Origin: Owenia fusiformis
Lineage: Eukaryota; Annelida; Polychaeta; Sabellida; Oweniidae
Assembly: GCA_903813345.2 (NCBI GenBank)
Contig: CAIIXF020000005.1
Location: 28,027,375 to 28,091,374, forward strand
Direction of reading: 5' to 3'
Length of the DNA: 64,000 nucleotides
Of the stretch, positions 1-37,933 are shown in pieces. The notes beneath the pieces are model-generated. The model was not told the origin of the DNA. It did not search any database and was given only the letters and a program-made list of their open reading frames with translations. The first letter of the stretch is position 1; the number at the start of each line of letters is the position of its first letter. A program made the position numbers and the translations under genes.

Positions 1-25760
<25,760 letters not shown>

Positions 25761-25781
25761 TTTGATAATTCAGATCTAGTA
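25761..25781 (-). promoter_or_regulatory. Short 5' leader upstream of the PKC start codon
   Basis: Twenty-one bases between a plausible acceptor and the ATG, including the in-frame TGA that fixes the start. The bases before the ATG (tatcaaaATG) give A at -3. No TATA box or initiator could be assigned near here, so the promoter is probably further right. Confidence 0.35.
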
Positions 25782-27056
25782 CTGCAGTTGAATCTTGTAA
25801 AATATTTATCCTTGTTGGCTTGAGATTGTTAAATCACGACATAGATTTATATGGTACACTTCATGTGAGATGAGCATACAGGTATTATCCTTTAGTGCTT
25901 AGCTATTTATTGTGGCTTATTGCGATAAGTGCTATATTCATAAATATATAATCATGGCTCATTATATTATATAATGTATGTATATGTTATATCCGAGTTG
26001 CAATACAAACTCAAACTTTACACTGGTAAAGGTATAGTGTTACTTCTATAGCCCACACATTTATCCGTCATCTAGCAGCACATGTAATATCTATTCTCCT
26101 CTTCTACTCAATCCTTAATCCCAGCGATACAAAGATCTCTGCCAATGGTTTTGTCTGTCTCAATAATGGGATGATACATATATCCTTGTTAGACCCTTTT
26201 CTTCAATTCATAATCTGAAAGCATAATAAAATACATAATGATTTCTTGCAATTAAATTAATGAGGCAAAGTATCTCTAAATGTCAAAGCATTTGTGTCAG
26301 CAAATATTTAGTTATTAGGACTTATTACTCCTAGTAATTTTCCTAACAATTGGAGGATTTAGCAAAGAAAAATGACATTATAATGTACAGACCCACTTGT
26401 CATCATGTATAGAATAAAATAGGTAGTAATGATTGTTTGTCCTTATAAAATTAAACAATAAAAATAGAAATAAATATATTCACGATTGTTTGTCCTTAAA
26501 AAACAAAAATAGAGATACATGTACATATGAATTATAATATTAAAGCCCATAAAAGGCAACCCAGCAGAACATAGTATATGTATGTGAATTGACCAATCAA
26601 CACTTGGCAGGCATCCATCACCCAGAGTCAATGGCCAATTGAGGCATATTACGTAATATATACATGTACTGTATTTATAGGACAGAATGATGTATGATAG
26701 ACATACATATGCAATACTAAAATATGATAGCAATGAAACAATTTCAATACTGAACCAAGGATTTTTATCACAACGCATCTATTGATAACGATTACATCAT
26801 TACTTTGTTACAGATAACAATAGCATTTATGTAAAGGACATCTACCACTTTCCAATCTGACCTTATACAAGGTCTTCTCATATAACCATTGACCATCTTC
26901 GCTCCCTCAGTCTTCACTGCGGCCAAGTGAACAAATAACTCTGCATAGAACCACCTAAACAACAAATGAATACCTTGGTTCAATTGCTCTTTTCAAAAGA
27001 TATCTATAACATTCTAAAAATAAATGTGGTTGCTTTCCTGATCAACTAAAGTAATA
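25782..27056. other. Upstream flank of the PKC coding start
   Basis: AT-rich, containing palindromic TA-rich stretches (25950-25995) and the candidate exon at 26869-26954. If a 5' UTR exon and promoter exist, they are here or further right; no core promoter motif stands out. Confidence 0.4.
26869..26954 (-). CDS. Weak candidate exon upstream of PKC exon 1
   Basis: Minus strand, acceptor ttgtttag and donor gtataa enclose an 86-nt open segment reading WFYAELFVHLAAVKTEGAKM and then VNGYMRRP. Base composition is closer to coding than its surroundings. It matches no PKC segment I know, so it could be a 5' UTR exon, an exon of another gene, or chance. Confidence 0.2.
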
Positions 27057-27190
27057 TTAGGGAGTTTAAGCATGCACTGTTTTTCACAAACTAAACGTGA
27101 ATGAAGCTATTAAACGATGCATTTGTATGTGCGATTGGTCATACGTACAGGTTGGTGTTTCGATTTTATATGCAAGCTTAAACTCCCTAA
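27056..27190. mobile_element. ~135-bp TIR element, TATTAGGGAGTTTAAGC ends
   Basis: tattagggagtttaagcatg at the left is mirrored by gcttaaactccctaata at the right, with an unrelated core. Non-coding MITE-type element. Confidence 0.75.
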
Positions 27191-27613
27191 TATCTTCTTT
27201 TGTTCCCTATCTATTTTCACCAAATAACAATGTTCTTACAAACTACTACCTTTAGCTGTATTTATTCATTCTGTCTTTGGATCTTAGATTTCTTCAAGTT
27301 CATATTTTTGAGTTCAAATTGATATGACCATTTCATATGTACTGTATGTTACAGTAAATTTTGTCTCAAATTCAAGAATCAGCATTACGTCTATTCTTTT
27401 CATACAATTTTGAACAAAATACATCATGAACTAATGACTCATAATAAGTCATTCATATCAACCCAAGGACGTGATACAACAATACAGTTTAATTCCACAA
27501 AAGACTTGCCATTGTTCTAGCTGAAAGACATTTATATTGGTGATATAGTGAGAATCACGAATCACTAAATGATTTTGAAATTGCATTTCTTAGAAGTCAT
27601 GTGATATACTGTA
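27191..27613. other. Spacer without recognised features
   Basis: AT-rich; nothing supported. Confidence 0.5.
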
Positions 27614-27781
27614 TACAGTAAAACCTGTGTATAGAAAATACCTATGGAGCAACAAAAATGTGTTCATTATAAGTAGGTGTTCACTGCAGTTAGGCGATTT
27701 TATTCCGAAGTCAGTGGAGTATGTGCTGAGAAGAGGTGTTCACTCTAGACACAGGTGTTCACTCAGACAGGTTTTACTGTA
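27614..27781. mobile_element. Small TIR element, TACAGTAAAACCTG family
   Basis: Best-preserved copy: tacagtaaaacctgtgtata at the left, caggttttactgta at the right, 168 bp, with internal gtgttcact repeats. Confidence 0.85.
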
Positions 27782-28876
27782 TATGTGAACTTGGCCATGG
27801 CATACTAGCTTATGAACTAGGAGCACTCTTATTGTAAAGGAGAATAGGTTCCATACATGTGTTATTCTGTCCTCAGACTTGACAATTAAATTTATTTCTA
27901 TTTGGTTATGATATACAAATGTATGTGGTTTATAAAACAATGTTTCTGTTACTCTTCCTTGCATATTGCTTTCATAAGATTTAGTTGTGTAATCCAGATA
28001 TAATTCAAGACAACCAATTCAGATATCGTTCAATATCCCAGATGCGAGTAGAAATAATCTTGATTTATGTCATTAAAAATTCACAATTCAGTCAAACTGA
28101 TGTCATATTTGGAATCTACATGTCAAATTACATTTAGAAATGTGGTTTTGAAAAGAGTTAATCAACTCTGAAAATTTAATTTTCTTTGAAAATGTGACTT
28201 CTAGGTCGGGGAGATTCCCCATAGACCCCATGTTGTAAAACCACAGAAAGTGAAATATTTTTTCTTGTGTTGGGCAGATAATATTTTCTTTTTCTGGACA
28301 TATTTTAATTTGTATAACTATCAGATACACAGGGGTAATATGAAAAGTGAACCACTAAAACTGATGCATATTCAAGTTTAAGGGAATTTTATAATACCCT
28401 GCCATGTTAATTCCCCTGAATCAGCCACCTGGTGGCGAAACTGGTAACTACCTACTCGCATCTGAGTAATTCTAGATAACTAAAACTACTTTAATAATTA
28501 TACTGATTTGGTCTTGTCTCTTATTATATACTGTTGGAACAGCAGTATCTTCATTAATTCATTTGCAGATGGAAAATCATATCCGCTTATACTAGAGTAT
28601 TTACCTTAGGTGATGAAAAAATATGTCACATTTTTATCAAAATGGGCAAATTAAATATTACATCATTACAATCATTGTGATTCAAAGGCATACTTAAATG
28701 AGACACACAATGACAAATATCATACTTGAATGATAAATATCATACTTAAATGATAAATATCATACTTGAATGACAAATATCATACTTGAATGATAAATAT
28801 TATACTTGAATGACAAATATCATACTTGAATGATAAATATCATACTTGAATGACAAATATCATACTTGAAATACAG

Positions 28877-29016
28877 AATATCACATCATTTTGAGTGATA
28901 TCATTTTTATCGCCGAGTTGATATCAAATATCAACACGAGTGAGCGAAGCGAATGAGTGTTGATATTTGATATCTACGAGGCGATAAAATGATATCACGA
29001 GAAATTATGTGATATT
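28877..29016. repeat. 140-bp near-perfect hairpin, GCGAAGC at its centre
   Basis: Left arm aatatcacatcattttgagt through gttgatatcaaatatcaaca pairs with tgttgatatttgatatctac through aattatgtgatatt. The centre gagtgagcgaagcgaatgag contains gcgaagc. Arms are about 60 bp with few mismatches. Confidence 0.9.
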
Positions 29017-29470
29017 GGGTTTATCCAATGATTACAATCACCTTGTGATGTTCTGATCCAATTTCCATGACATTGGCAGACAATATAAACTAAAAATTAG
29101 AATATCAATTGAATATTTGGAACACTTTATTTTAACAATTAAAAGTAAATAAAATGAACATGTAAACATTGTATTTTTGTCAGTTTTATGTCAGCTTTAT
29201 AACTGCGAGAGGTCTTATTATGTGAATGTGATTGAACTGGTGGGACAATAATATTAAAAGTACCCCCAGAAATGTTGGTATTCTGGACCTAATTTCCAAC
29301 AATATTGTGGCGCGAAATGCAAATGTGATATCACACGGATATGCGTGAGATAAACGATATCACACGCATATGAGTTTGATAAACGATTTTCTGGAAAATA
29401 TCACACGGATTTCAATAATATCAGAAATATCAATAGCTGTTATTGTAAAGATAACACATTAATCGTGGGA
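29017..29470. other. Remainder of the insertion inside the minisatellite
   Basis: Contains repeated gatatcacacg(c/g)atatg motifs at 29325-29405. No terminal inverted repeat joining the two ends could be confirmed. Confidence 0.45.
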
Positions 29471-29575
29471 TAATGACAAATATCATACTTGAATGATAAA
29501 TATCATACATGAATGACAAATATCATACTTGAATGATAAATATCATACTTGAATGATAAATATCATACTTGAAGA

Positions 29576-30400
29576 GCAAAATGGCCATATTATGAATGCC
29601 TAAAAGCTAATCAGATCTTAATGCTAATCTGCAAATGCATCTGTTAATATATTTTAAGTTAAATGGATGAATAGTTTTTTTCTTGTTGTCTTGGTGACAA
29701 GTTTTATATTGTATTGCCTGCTAGAAAACCGTGCACCCCCATTACCACCCAGCAGCTCAAAATGAGAACCTTGACATCGCATTTTCATAGAAAACTAGCA
29801 TATAGTGAGAGAAAACAGTATAAAAGTAAAGACATCTCAATCTTTATCACCTCAGTATTAACTATAACTCTGAATTTCATGTTTTCATATGAAAACTCCT
29901 CAAAATAAAAATTGGTTGTCTAATATATCAAAATCTAGGTCAACAATTTTCTCTTGTTATTAAACAATGGCAGGACAAGAAAATAATCCATGTGAAATAG
30001 AGTCAAATCATGTTCATGCAAGTGAGTTAAGATCATCTGGTCAAAATGACATTACGGATAAATTGCAATTTTATTCTCTTAGACAAAATATCCGACAGTC
30101 TCTATGTATATGTCATCGGCAATGACAAGCAGACCATGCCAATTATTTGAGAATGAATTGTAAGAATGAGAAGGTTTATCGACAATTCATTTTTCACAGG
30201 ATGCAATTTTTCATTGAAATGTCACCTGTTCAATATCTAATTCAAATGCTATGCAATTGATCACCAATGTATAAAACTGTTTTTGTTTATACATTCTTCA
30301 ATTGATAAATAATGAATCTGTCAATGATAAGACATATATTCTAATAAGTATGATGAGCACTTTAAATAATTTTATGAAAAATCTGATATAATGTTTGCCA
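29576..30400. other. Spacer without recognised features
   Basis: AT-rich; a 64-codon ORF at 29714-29908 has no recognisable features and no splice context. Confidence 0.5.
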
Positions 30401-30794
30401 AAGGACGATTCTCGGTTTGGAGAACGAAGTTCATCAATCTAAATGAGCATTATCCCTGCTTCGGACAAATTTGATCTTTTTTTACATAATATAGATTTGA
30501 ATGTTTTCTTTTGAATAGTCATAATTTAATTTGGGTAATATTTCTAGATTTTTCGCAAAAAAATATTAGCGCAGTACACTGATGAACTTCTTTCCCCAAA
30601 TCGAGACTTGTATTTTATTGAATCGGTCTAATTGAGCGTTATCCCTGCTTCAGACCAATTTGTTATTTTTACATCTTGTAGATTTAAATGTCCTCTTTTG
30701 AATATTCATAGTTTAAATTGGGTAATATTTCTATATTTTTCATGAAAAAAAATATTAGCCCAGGAGACTGTTCTCCAAACCGAGAATCGTCCTT
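30401..30794. mobile_element. Nested TIR element with an internal duplication
   Basis: Outer ends aaggacgattctcggtttgg and ccaaaccgagaatcgtcctt are exact inverted repeats. At about 30586-30612 an inner copy of the right end (gatgaacttctttccccaaa) occurs, and the two halves share tatccctgcttcgga/agac and gggtaatatttct, so the element is a tandem duplication of a ~200-bp TIR unit. Non-coding. Confidence 0.8.
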
Positions 30795-31370
30795 TCAAAT
30801 TCTTATATCATTAGTTGGCACATAAGGTCATTTGTTTTGGGACAAAATAACAAACACCTTAAAAATAACTGAATTTGACAAACAAATAACAAAATGTCTG
30901 AGAAACATGTCCAGAATTGATTAAATGGATCTGTACTTAGTATAAGGTGTTCTAGCCTTATGAAAATAGCTTCAATGTAAATAAATCAACTTTTATTTGT
31001 TGCTTTAGCATGTTGAGGATGAAAACCATATTTTTTTTAATTATTTTAATTGTGCCTTATCTTAAATTAAAACTATTTCATTGATTTTCAATGTTGATTT
31101 TACAAATAATGGCCATATACGCTAAATGATAAACTGTGTTGGATAACAGCCTTTAGCTTATGAATTCCTTATGAATATCTCATAAAACAGTATTAGTAAA
31201 CGATGTTCTAAAATAGCTTTTGGCTGTTGTTATATGGATTACTGTGAAAAAGTAAAAGTTGAATAACCAGAAAATTCTTTTTATTTGTACTTGAAGAATC
31301 CTATTTTAGTCATTGTCTTCAATTAGACTTCAAACTCCTTGTTGACTTTTACTTGTACAATTAAATGGTT
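30795..31370. other. Spacer without recognised features
   Basis: AT-rich; nothing supported. Confidence 0.5.
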
Positions 31371-32190
31371 AAAGGCCCCATATAAAGTTTAAACCACTTT
31401 GGCTTATATTGTAGTCTTACCCAATGTTATCAAAGTGTGATATGTGAAACTTTTTTTTTAAATTTCAAAAAGTGGTTTTTGATAGACTTTTTGTTCCAAA
31501 ATTTGTGAATTTATTTAAAACCAACTTTTAGAGGTCATTCATATCTTCTAATTAGCCACAATTCAAACCAATGCATAGCATTCATCCTCACGTGTTTTTT
31601 GCCGAAAAAATTAAGAAAATTGGTTCATAAATAAGCGAGAAATGAACTTATCAGTGCATGAAAATGGTTCTGAGAAAAATGCATTTCAAAATTTTAGTTC
31701 TCATAGAAACCAATGGTACAATGATATCTAAAGCATAATTTATTCTTCCTTTTAACCTGGTTAGACAATCAACATTGTTTTTTTTATGAAAGTCTAACAT
31801 ATTTAGAAAAGATTGACATCGAAAAAAAAATTTCGATTTTTTTCAAAAAGTTTTTGGTACCTTAGTGACATCACTAATGTTTCAAAATATTTTTGATATG
31901 CTAAAACATTGAAGTGGCCCATTAAATATGGCATTTTATTATTGAAATAGTGTGTCCTTTGTTCAACCTTTGCATTGGTGTTAAAAAGATAATCTTTTTT
32001 GAAATGCATTAAGAAATTTCAACTTTTTTTGAAAAATGGCGGGAAATTTGAATATTTGAGAAATGAAATGCTCACAACTTTTTTTTCAAAAAAAATTTTT
32101 TGTTCAAAAATCTCTAAAATCACTTTTTATGTCCTGACAAATAGTAAATGAATGATAAAAAAATATTTTCGAACTTTAGACGGGGACTTT
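31371..32190. mobile_element. 820-bp element with imperfect TIRs (AAAGGCCCC / GGGGACTTT)
   Basis: The left end aaaggccccatataaagttt resembles the reverse complement of the right end (aaagtccccgtctaaagttc). The interior is A/T-homopolymer rich with no transposase. Boundaries are less certain than for the shorter elements. Confidence 0.55.
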
Positions 32191-34320
32191 GAGGGAATGC
32201 CTAGGGAATAAGTGCAGACAAATCTAGGTAGATAAACAGGAACCCCCCACCCCCCTCCCCACACTGAAGGAAACCATACTTGATGGACATCTCTTATTTA
32301 GATATGAGGGCCATGTTTTGTTATAGAATTTATCAATTCATTAATCAAGACAAATGGGTAAGTGGAAAACAATGTTCAATCAACCCCTCGTCAATCAATC
32401 AAATTCTCCTCAATCAATCAAACGCTCCTCAATCAATCAGACATTCTTGATATAAGTAGACTTCATTTGACAACTCTAGTCTCACAGAATAAAATGATTA
32501 ACATATAAAAAATTGTTGAATTGTTATAAGTTTTATTAACTTAACAATTATGACTATGTCATATTCATAAATTTTTTCTTTGAGGCAATTATCAAATAAT
32601 ATCGAATGAGGATTTGCTCCCAGCATTCCATCTTGATATTCTGCAGTATATGGAGTCATGTTGTGATTACAAAATTCAAAATTAAACAGCCACCAATTTT
32701 TCACTTTGGAATTTGAATCACGTGTTTTGGTCATAAACATACAAAAAATTTCAAAACACACAGTAAGTGATCAAGATATTAGAATATCGGGCATTCTCCT
32801 TGCATCCGTAGAAATATGCAGGCATAATCAGCAATGAACAAATTGCTTGGAGATTAAAATATCAAGTTGGAACCCTGGGAGCCATTCCTTAATAATCTCT
32901 AAGTTCCTCAGACTTACACAAACAATCATTCATTTTCCAACTTACCTACAGTTGTTACACAACTAACATGGGCATTATTCATTAACTTGTTTGTTTTATT
33001 TATGTGTTTTAGTCTTAACTCCCAAAGCATCTTCATCAAGATAGATTTAGAAGAGCTATTATGAAATCAGTTTGTTGTATTAAACCCAATATCATAAACC
33101 TACATAATTTAGAATAAGGATAAGTTAACAGCCGCATAGTCATAGATACAAACTCACATAAAGTTGTTGATATACACTCACAAAGTTCATTTACTCACAC
33201 AGTTCAGAAAGATAAACTCGCCAATTTATTAAGGTAAACCTATTCCTTGAATAGAGAAGACAGACTCATTGATTTATTATGTAAGAATCTCAAGAAACTA
33301 AAACAGATCACCTAATAGGCCAATAGATCAATTTTTCAAAATAAACTTGCTATTGAAGACCAGCTAGACGACTCAAACACCTTATTTAGTGATGAGCATA
33401 TAGAGCAAACCATAGATCTAACCATAAAATTTTGAAAATAAGCACAATAGATTTATGGAATAAACCCTGTATTTGGTAATGCTAAAGAGTGTTCTAAAAG
33501 GTGTTATTTAAAAGTTCAACTAACTCAAAGCCTAAAAAACTTTATTTCATAAGGTGAGATGCTTTTCTTATAGGGGTTCCGAATTAAAGGATCATAATGA
33601 GAATTGTTCACCTCCAAATAGGTCAATAATTATATAACTTAAGTACAATACACATATTTTCCAATATCTCCATCTGAAACAATTTAGAAGGCATTTAGCC
33701 CAGTTCTTAGCAGTGTAGCTGCTCATGATACGCTACAAGCTATAGGTAAACTACTAAATATAGGAGCACATTTCAAGTAGAAGCATCTCAGCACTTGACA
33801 TACTTGCAGCTTAGGGGGCTTTGATGAAAGGGTAACTTACGTGCAATCTTAAAAATCACATTGATGTATATTAGTTCCAAAGCCAGTTCATATATTTCTG
33901 TTCAGGTATTCGCCTATGATGCATTTACGAGGGTTATGTGATTACTACATGTTTACTTGCGAGCCCTACCTTTACTTGTAAAACCTATGTTTTTATTTGT
34001 AAACCCTTCAGTGACAAGTGAACCCTATGTTTCTGAGTGAACCTTCATTTACTTTCATCCATTCGATTTTTAAGTGAATGAAACCACAATATGATTTTTC
34101 CCTCAGAATTAATATGATTTTCTGAGTGAATATAATATTAAAGTATCATAAGTTATCACAGTGTTGCAGAATTTTCATTGCATTATGGCAAAAATCATTT
34201 CCATATTTTTACTTAATTTCTGTCATTTTAAATTCCCAGTAAAACACTCCAGAGAAATAATGAATAATGAAGATTTCTTTACAGCCAGAGAATTGATTGC
34301 TTAGTATCAACCCTGATATT
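32191..34320. other. Spacer; short tcaatcaatc repeats
   Basis: Around 32380-32450 about four copies of a ~21-bp unit with ctcctcaatcaatcaaa occur. A C-rich tract lies at 32246-32260. No gene on either strand. Confidence 0.55.
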
Positions 34321-34534
34321 CACTCTACTATACCTTGCATTTGGTGTTCATGAGCAACCAATTTGGCTTATTAGTAAAGATTGTTATTTGTTTTTATTTG
34401 TCCGTTCCTTATTAATGGTTTATCAGATGACTGTTAGATTTTAATAAGGTACCTTCAAAAATATATTGAACAATATATTCAATTAGACTAACAGAGTATC
34501 TTATGCATTTCTAGGGGTTAGGTATGGTAGAGTG
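34321..34534. mobile_element. TIR element, CACTCTACTATACCT ends, copy 1
   Basis: Starts cactctactataccttgcat and ends ggttaggtatggtagagtg, which is an imperfect inverted repeat. Copy 2 lies at 35587-35791 in the same orientation and is highly similar throughout. Confidence 0.8.
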
Positions 34535-35586
34535 TATTGCCCCTATTTAATTGAAGCTTGGCAGTTTGCAACCAGCAGCAATTTCATCAAATAAACATGG
34601 ATGAGAACTATTGCCTTTATGATATCAAATCTTTTATTAAATGCTCTTGTGTATAAAAATCTAATCAAATGAAAACACTTAATTATAAGAGTTCCATTGA
34701 ATGGGAATTTTTCGGCATTGATTCAATCATTGAGGCTGTGCATTGAGGTATAAGCAAAATAATTAACTCGAACTATTAAGTATAAAATTGGATCTAATAG
34801 AATCTTATATTTCCGGAGATTGTATTATTTTCGAAATTGATGAGATTTGTGAGACTTGGTACTTAGCATGCTATTGAATTTTAACTTCATCAGGCAAAAA
34901 ATGCAGTATCCTAGCTGTATAATCTGATTTGTTATAGGCAGATCAAAATAATGCAGAGGGCAAAAGTGAAGACAAGCTCTTACAAAGGGTAAATGGTAAC
35001 ATTACCCATCCTCTCATTGGTCAGTTTTGCTGCATTCAATGATAACAAGAAATTGAAGCTAAAAACACTAAGATAGAATAAGATATATGGTTGCGTTCAT
35101 TGTATATATATAAGAGCTGTTCAAGGTAATTTTTAAACCCCTTATTCATATCCCCTTTACTAAAATTAACAGTACAAGACTGTAAACTGTATGATTTTTG
35201 TTAACAAAGGCGTTGATCAAGGACTTTAAGTTAGATATGTCATCTCTATTGAATAAGAAACTGAAAGGAGGAATTTCAGATTTTTGATGCTATTCACTTT
35301 TTTTACTTTTCTATGCCCCATCCCTAAACCCATCCCCTCTCACTTTACTCTTAATATTGAAGTTTGACAGTAAACAAATCCTGCTCTAGCTATTTGTAAT
35401 GCTCACAATAAATCCTCATAATGTAAATTGCACCACCCTCCGCATCTAAATGATTCTAATGTCCCTTTGTAGGTTGAAAGGTAATATAATAAAGATGATT
35501 AAAAGCTAAGTAATAGACAAATCTTGAAAACCGGCATGCATACACATATTCAGTTGAAAAAATTCTGAAGATAAGCTACAAAAATT
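34535..35586. other. Spacer between two copies of the CACTCTAC element
   Basis: AT-rich; nothing supported. Confidence 0.5.
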
Positions 35587-35791
35587 ACTCTACCTTGCAT
35601 TTGGTGTTCATGAGCAACCCATTTGGCTTATTAGTAAAGATTATGTTATTTGTTTTTATTTGTCTGTTCCTTATTAATGGTTTATTGGATGCTGTTAGAT
35701 GTTAATAAGGTACTTTCAAAAATATAATAAACAATACAATTAGACAAACAGAGTACCTTATGCATTTCTAGGGGTTAGGTATAGTAGAGTG
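35587..35791. mobile_element. TIR element, CACTCTAC family, copy 2
   Basis: Begins actctaccttgcatttggtg and ends ggttaggtatagtagagtg. Differs from copy 1 by substitutions and small indels. Confidence 0.8.
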
Positions 35792-36769
35792 AAAACACAT
35801 TGTGGGATCTACAGAATCTACCATCCCTTAGAATAGAGAAAAGATTTAGATCCCGGATTTAGATAAAGAGAGATTCTGATGAATCAGAATGGCAAAATAA
35901 ATTCCACAGAGATAATAGGAGTTGTATTGAGAGGTGAAGTTGGTGTATTCTGACTTGTTACACTTGATGGTTTAACCCCCCCCCCCAAAAAAAAGCCGCC
36001 CCCTGCCTATGGATTTTCTACTGTGGATTTACATAATTGATCATTTAGAGTAATTCATTTGCTACTTTGACCTTAAGGTTTTCAAGTGCAGGTCATATAT
36101 TATCAACACTTATCTGTACTTGCACTTGAAAAAATTATCTTTCCCTTATATTTAGACAGAATGTTTGTTGGACTAATCATTCACAAATGAGGATAGAAGT
36201 AAGCATGTTATCATTGCAACATTTATCAATTCTAAATAATGCACAATCGAAACTCTGTTAAAATAATTGTGTTTGTAGAAATAATTAAGCACATGGGACC
36301 CCTTGAATGACAGTGATGATATAAAAGACCCCTTGAATGATAGTGATGACAAAATAATCATGTGCCTGTTATGTGATTTATAAAAAATTGCAAACAAACC
36401 CGAGATTTTATCTACATTAAGAACAATGAAATATGGATTACAATCTTCCGAGATGAGAAATAAATTATCAGGTTGGCTCAGATTTATCAGATTTATTTCA
36501 TGATAACCAATAACAAGGAAAAGCATTGTTTTAATGAATAAATTTAGACTGAGATTTCAAATTAATGCCTGCTTGTCAGCCTTAAGACTGATTGTGTGTA
36601 AGTAAGTAAACTAACCTATTTAGCCTGTCGCATCTTGCTCAATCTGTAGTTACAACCTTCTTTTAAGGTAGCTATTATATACTGGCAAAAGATAGAGCCA
36701 CTAATCCATGCTATTTAACACAGGAGCAGTGATTCTACGAGTATGCAGCGTTAAGACATCAAAAATAAT
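35792..36769. other. Spacer without recognised genes
   Basis: Contains an 11-base poly-C tract (35977-35987) followed by A8, and two ~30-bp repeats with accccttgaatga at 36297-36350. The 117-codon minus ORF (36173-36526) overlaps that repeat and shows no domain. Confidence 0.5.
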
Positions 36770-37474
36770 TGCTGGAATTACACCACAAAATCCGCTAAAA
36801 CGTTTTAGTGGAAGGCGTCTTACAAAATCGCCATTCTGATTACACCAACATTTCTAAAGCGTCTTAGGAATTATGTTTTGGAATTACACCTGTTTTTTCT
36901 AAAACGCCTTTCGTGCACTTTTAACGATGTAGTTATGGGTAATATTCAGCATACATGTATGGGTACATCTCCTGTAAATGTATTCTTTTTGCATCTAAGA
37001 CAAAACTGATCTTCCATAATTTGATTAAAAATGCATGACATTGCATAATTTTTATTTATGTTTTATGAGAAAACATAATAAAAGGGTAAAAGAAAAATAT
37101 GTACATATTCTCTGAAGATAACACTTGATTTCGATGTGACCTGGCGACCATCATCTATTTTTCAATTTAGATTTAGCCAGATAGCAGCGTGACCGGATGT
37201 CTCATCATGTATCAAATGTTTCAAATGTATCAAATATTTCGTTTAGGGCAAATGTTAAAAACTAGTAAAAACCCGGGTAAGGCGTCTTACAAAAACCAAT
37301 CGGTATTACACCGCACACTTAAAGCGCCTAACGACTTATGCCGTTTACTAGTGACAAGGGTTCTTGGATTTTTAGAAAAGCGCTTTTGTAAAACCGCAAT
37401 CGTGATTACACCTAATTCTTAAACCTGGTTAAAACCGGAGACGCTTTTGTAAAACGCCATGTGTAATTCCAGCA
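36770..37474. mobile_element. 705-bp TIR element, TGCTGGAATTACAC ends
   Basis: Ends tgctggaattacacc and gtgtaattccagca are inverted repeats, followed internally by several variants of gcgtcttacaaaa and gattacacc in both orientations. AAT borders both ends and could be a 3-bp target duplication. The 77-codon ORF at 37189-37422 reads across these internal repeats and is not a gene. Confidence 0.82.
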
Positions 37475-37933
37475 AATGTTTCATTAATTACAAATCATAA
37501 TTATGTCACAAACATATGAATATACAAATATGTATACTGATAATTTGGGTCTCTTGTAGTAAAGCTACCTTAATTACATCAAGACCATGCAGGGTCCTTA
37601 GAGACTAAGTTACATAGGTTCCCAATCAACATTGCTATTTTTGTAACGGTGATAACCCATTCATGTTGAATGTGCCAACTCTAGATCTACTGTTTCAACA
37701 TGTGAGATGAGGTTTAGCTTTTCTCCTGCTGTCAGCTTACTACTCCTACTTTGCGCTATTAACATTCAGCAGGTTTGAAATATCAATCAGAAATGAATTA
37801 TTTGATTTCTATTTGGTATAACATCTATCTGTCATTATTGAAATGGAACATTTACATAAGGGCATATAAGCATACTGTTAAACCAGTGTATTCCTTCAGT
37901 CATAAAATATGATGGATCAAGATGACATAAAGG
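37475..37933. other. Spacer without recognised features
   Basis: AT-rich; nothing supported. Confidence 0.5.

Larger units (their letters stand above)
28710..29575. repeat. 20-bp minisatellite split by an insertion
   Basis: Unit tgataaatatcatacttgaa (alternating with tgacaaatatcatacttgaa) occurs about eight times at 28710-28870 and about five times at 29471-29575. The 600 bp between contain a long hairpin (28877-29016) and sequence rich in gatatcacacg. The same unit on both sides implies that a single array was interrupted. Confidence 0.88.
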
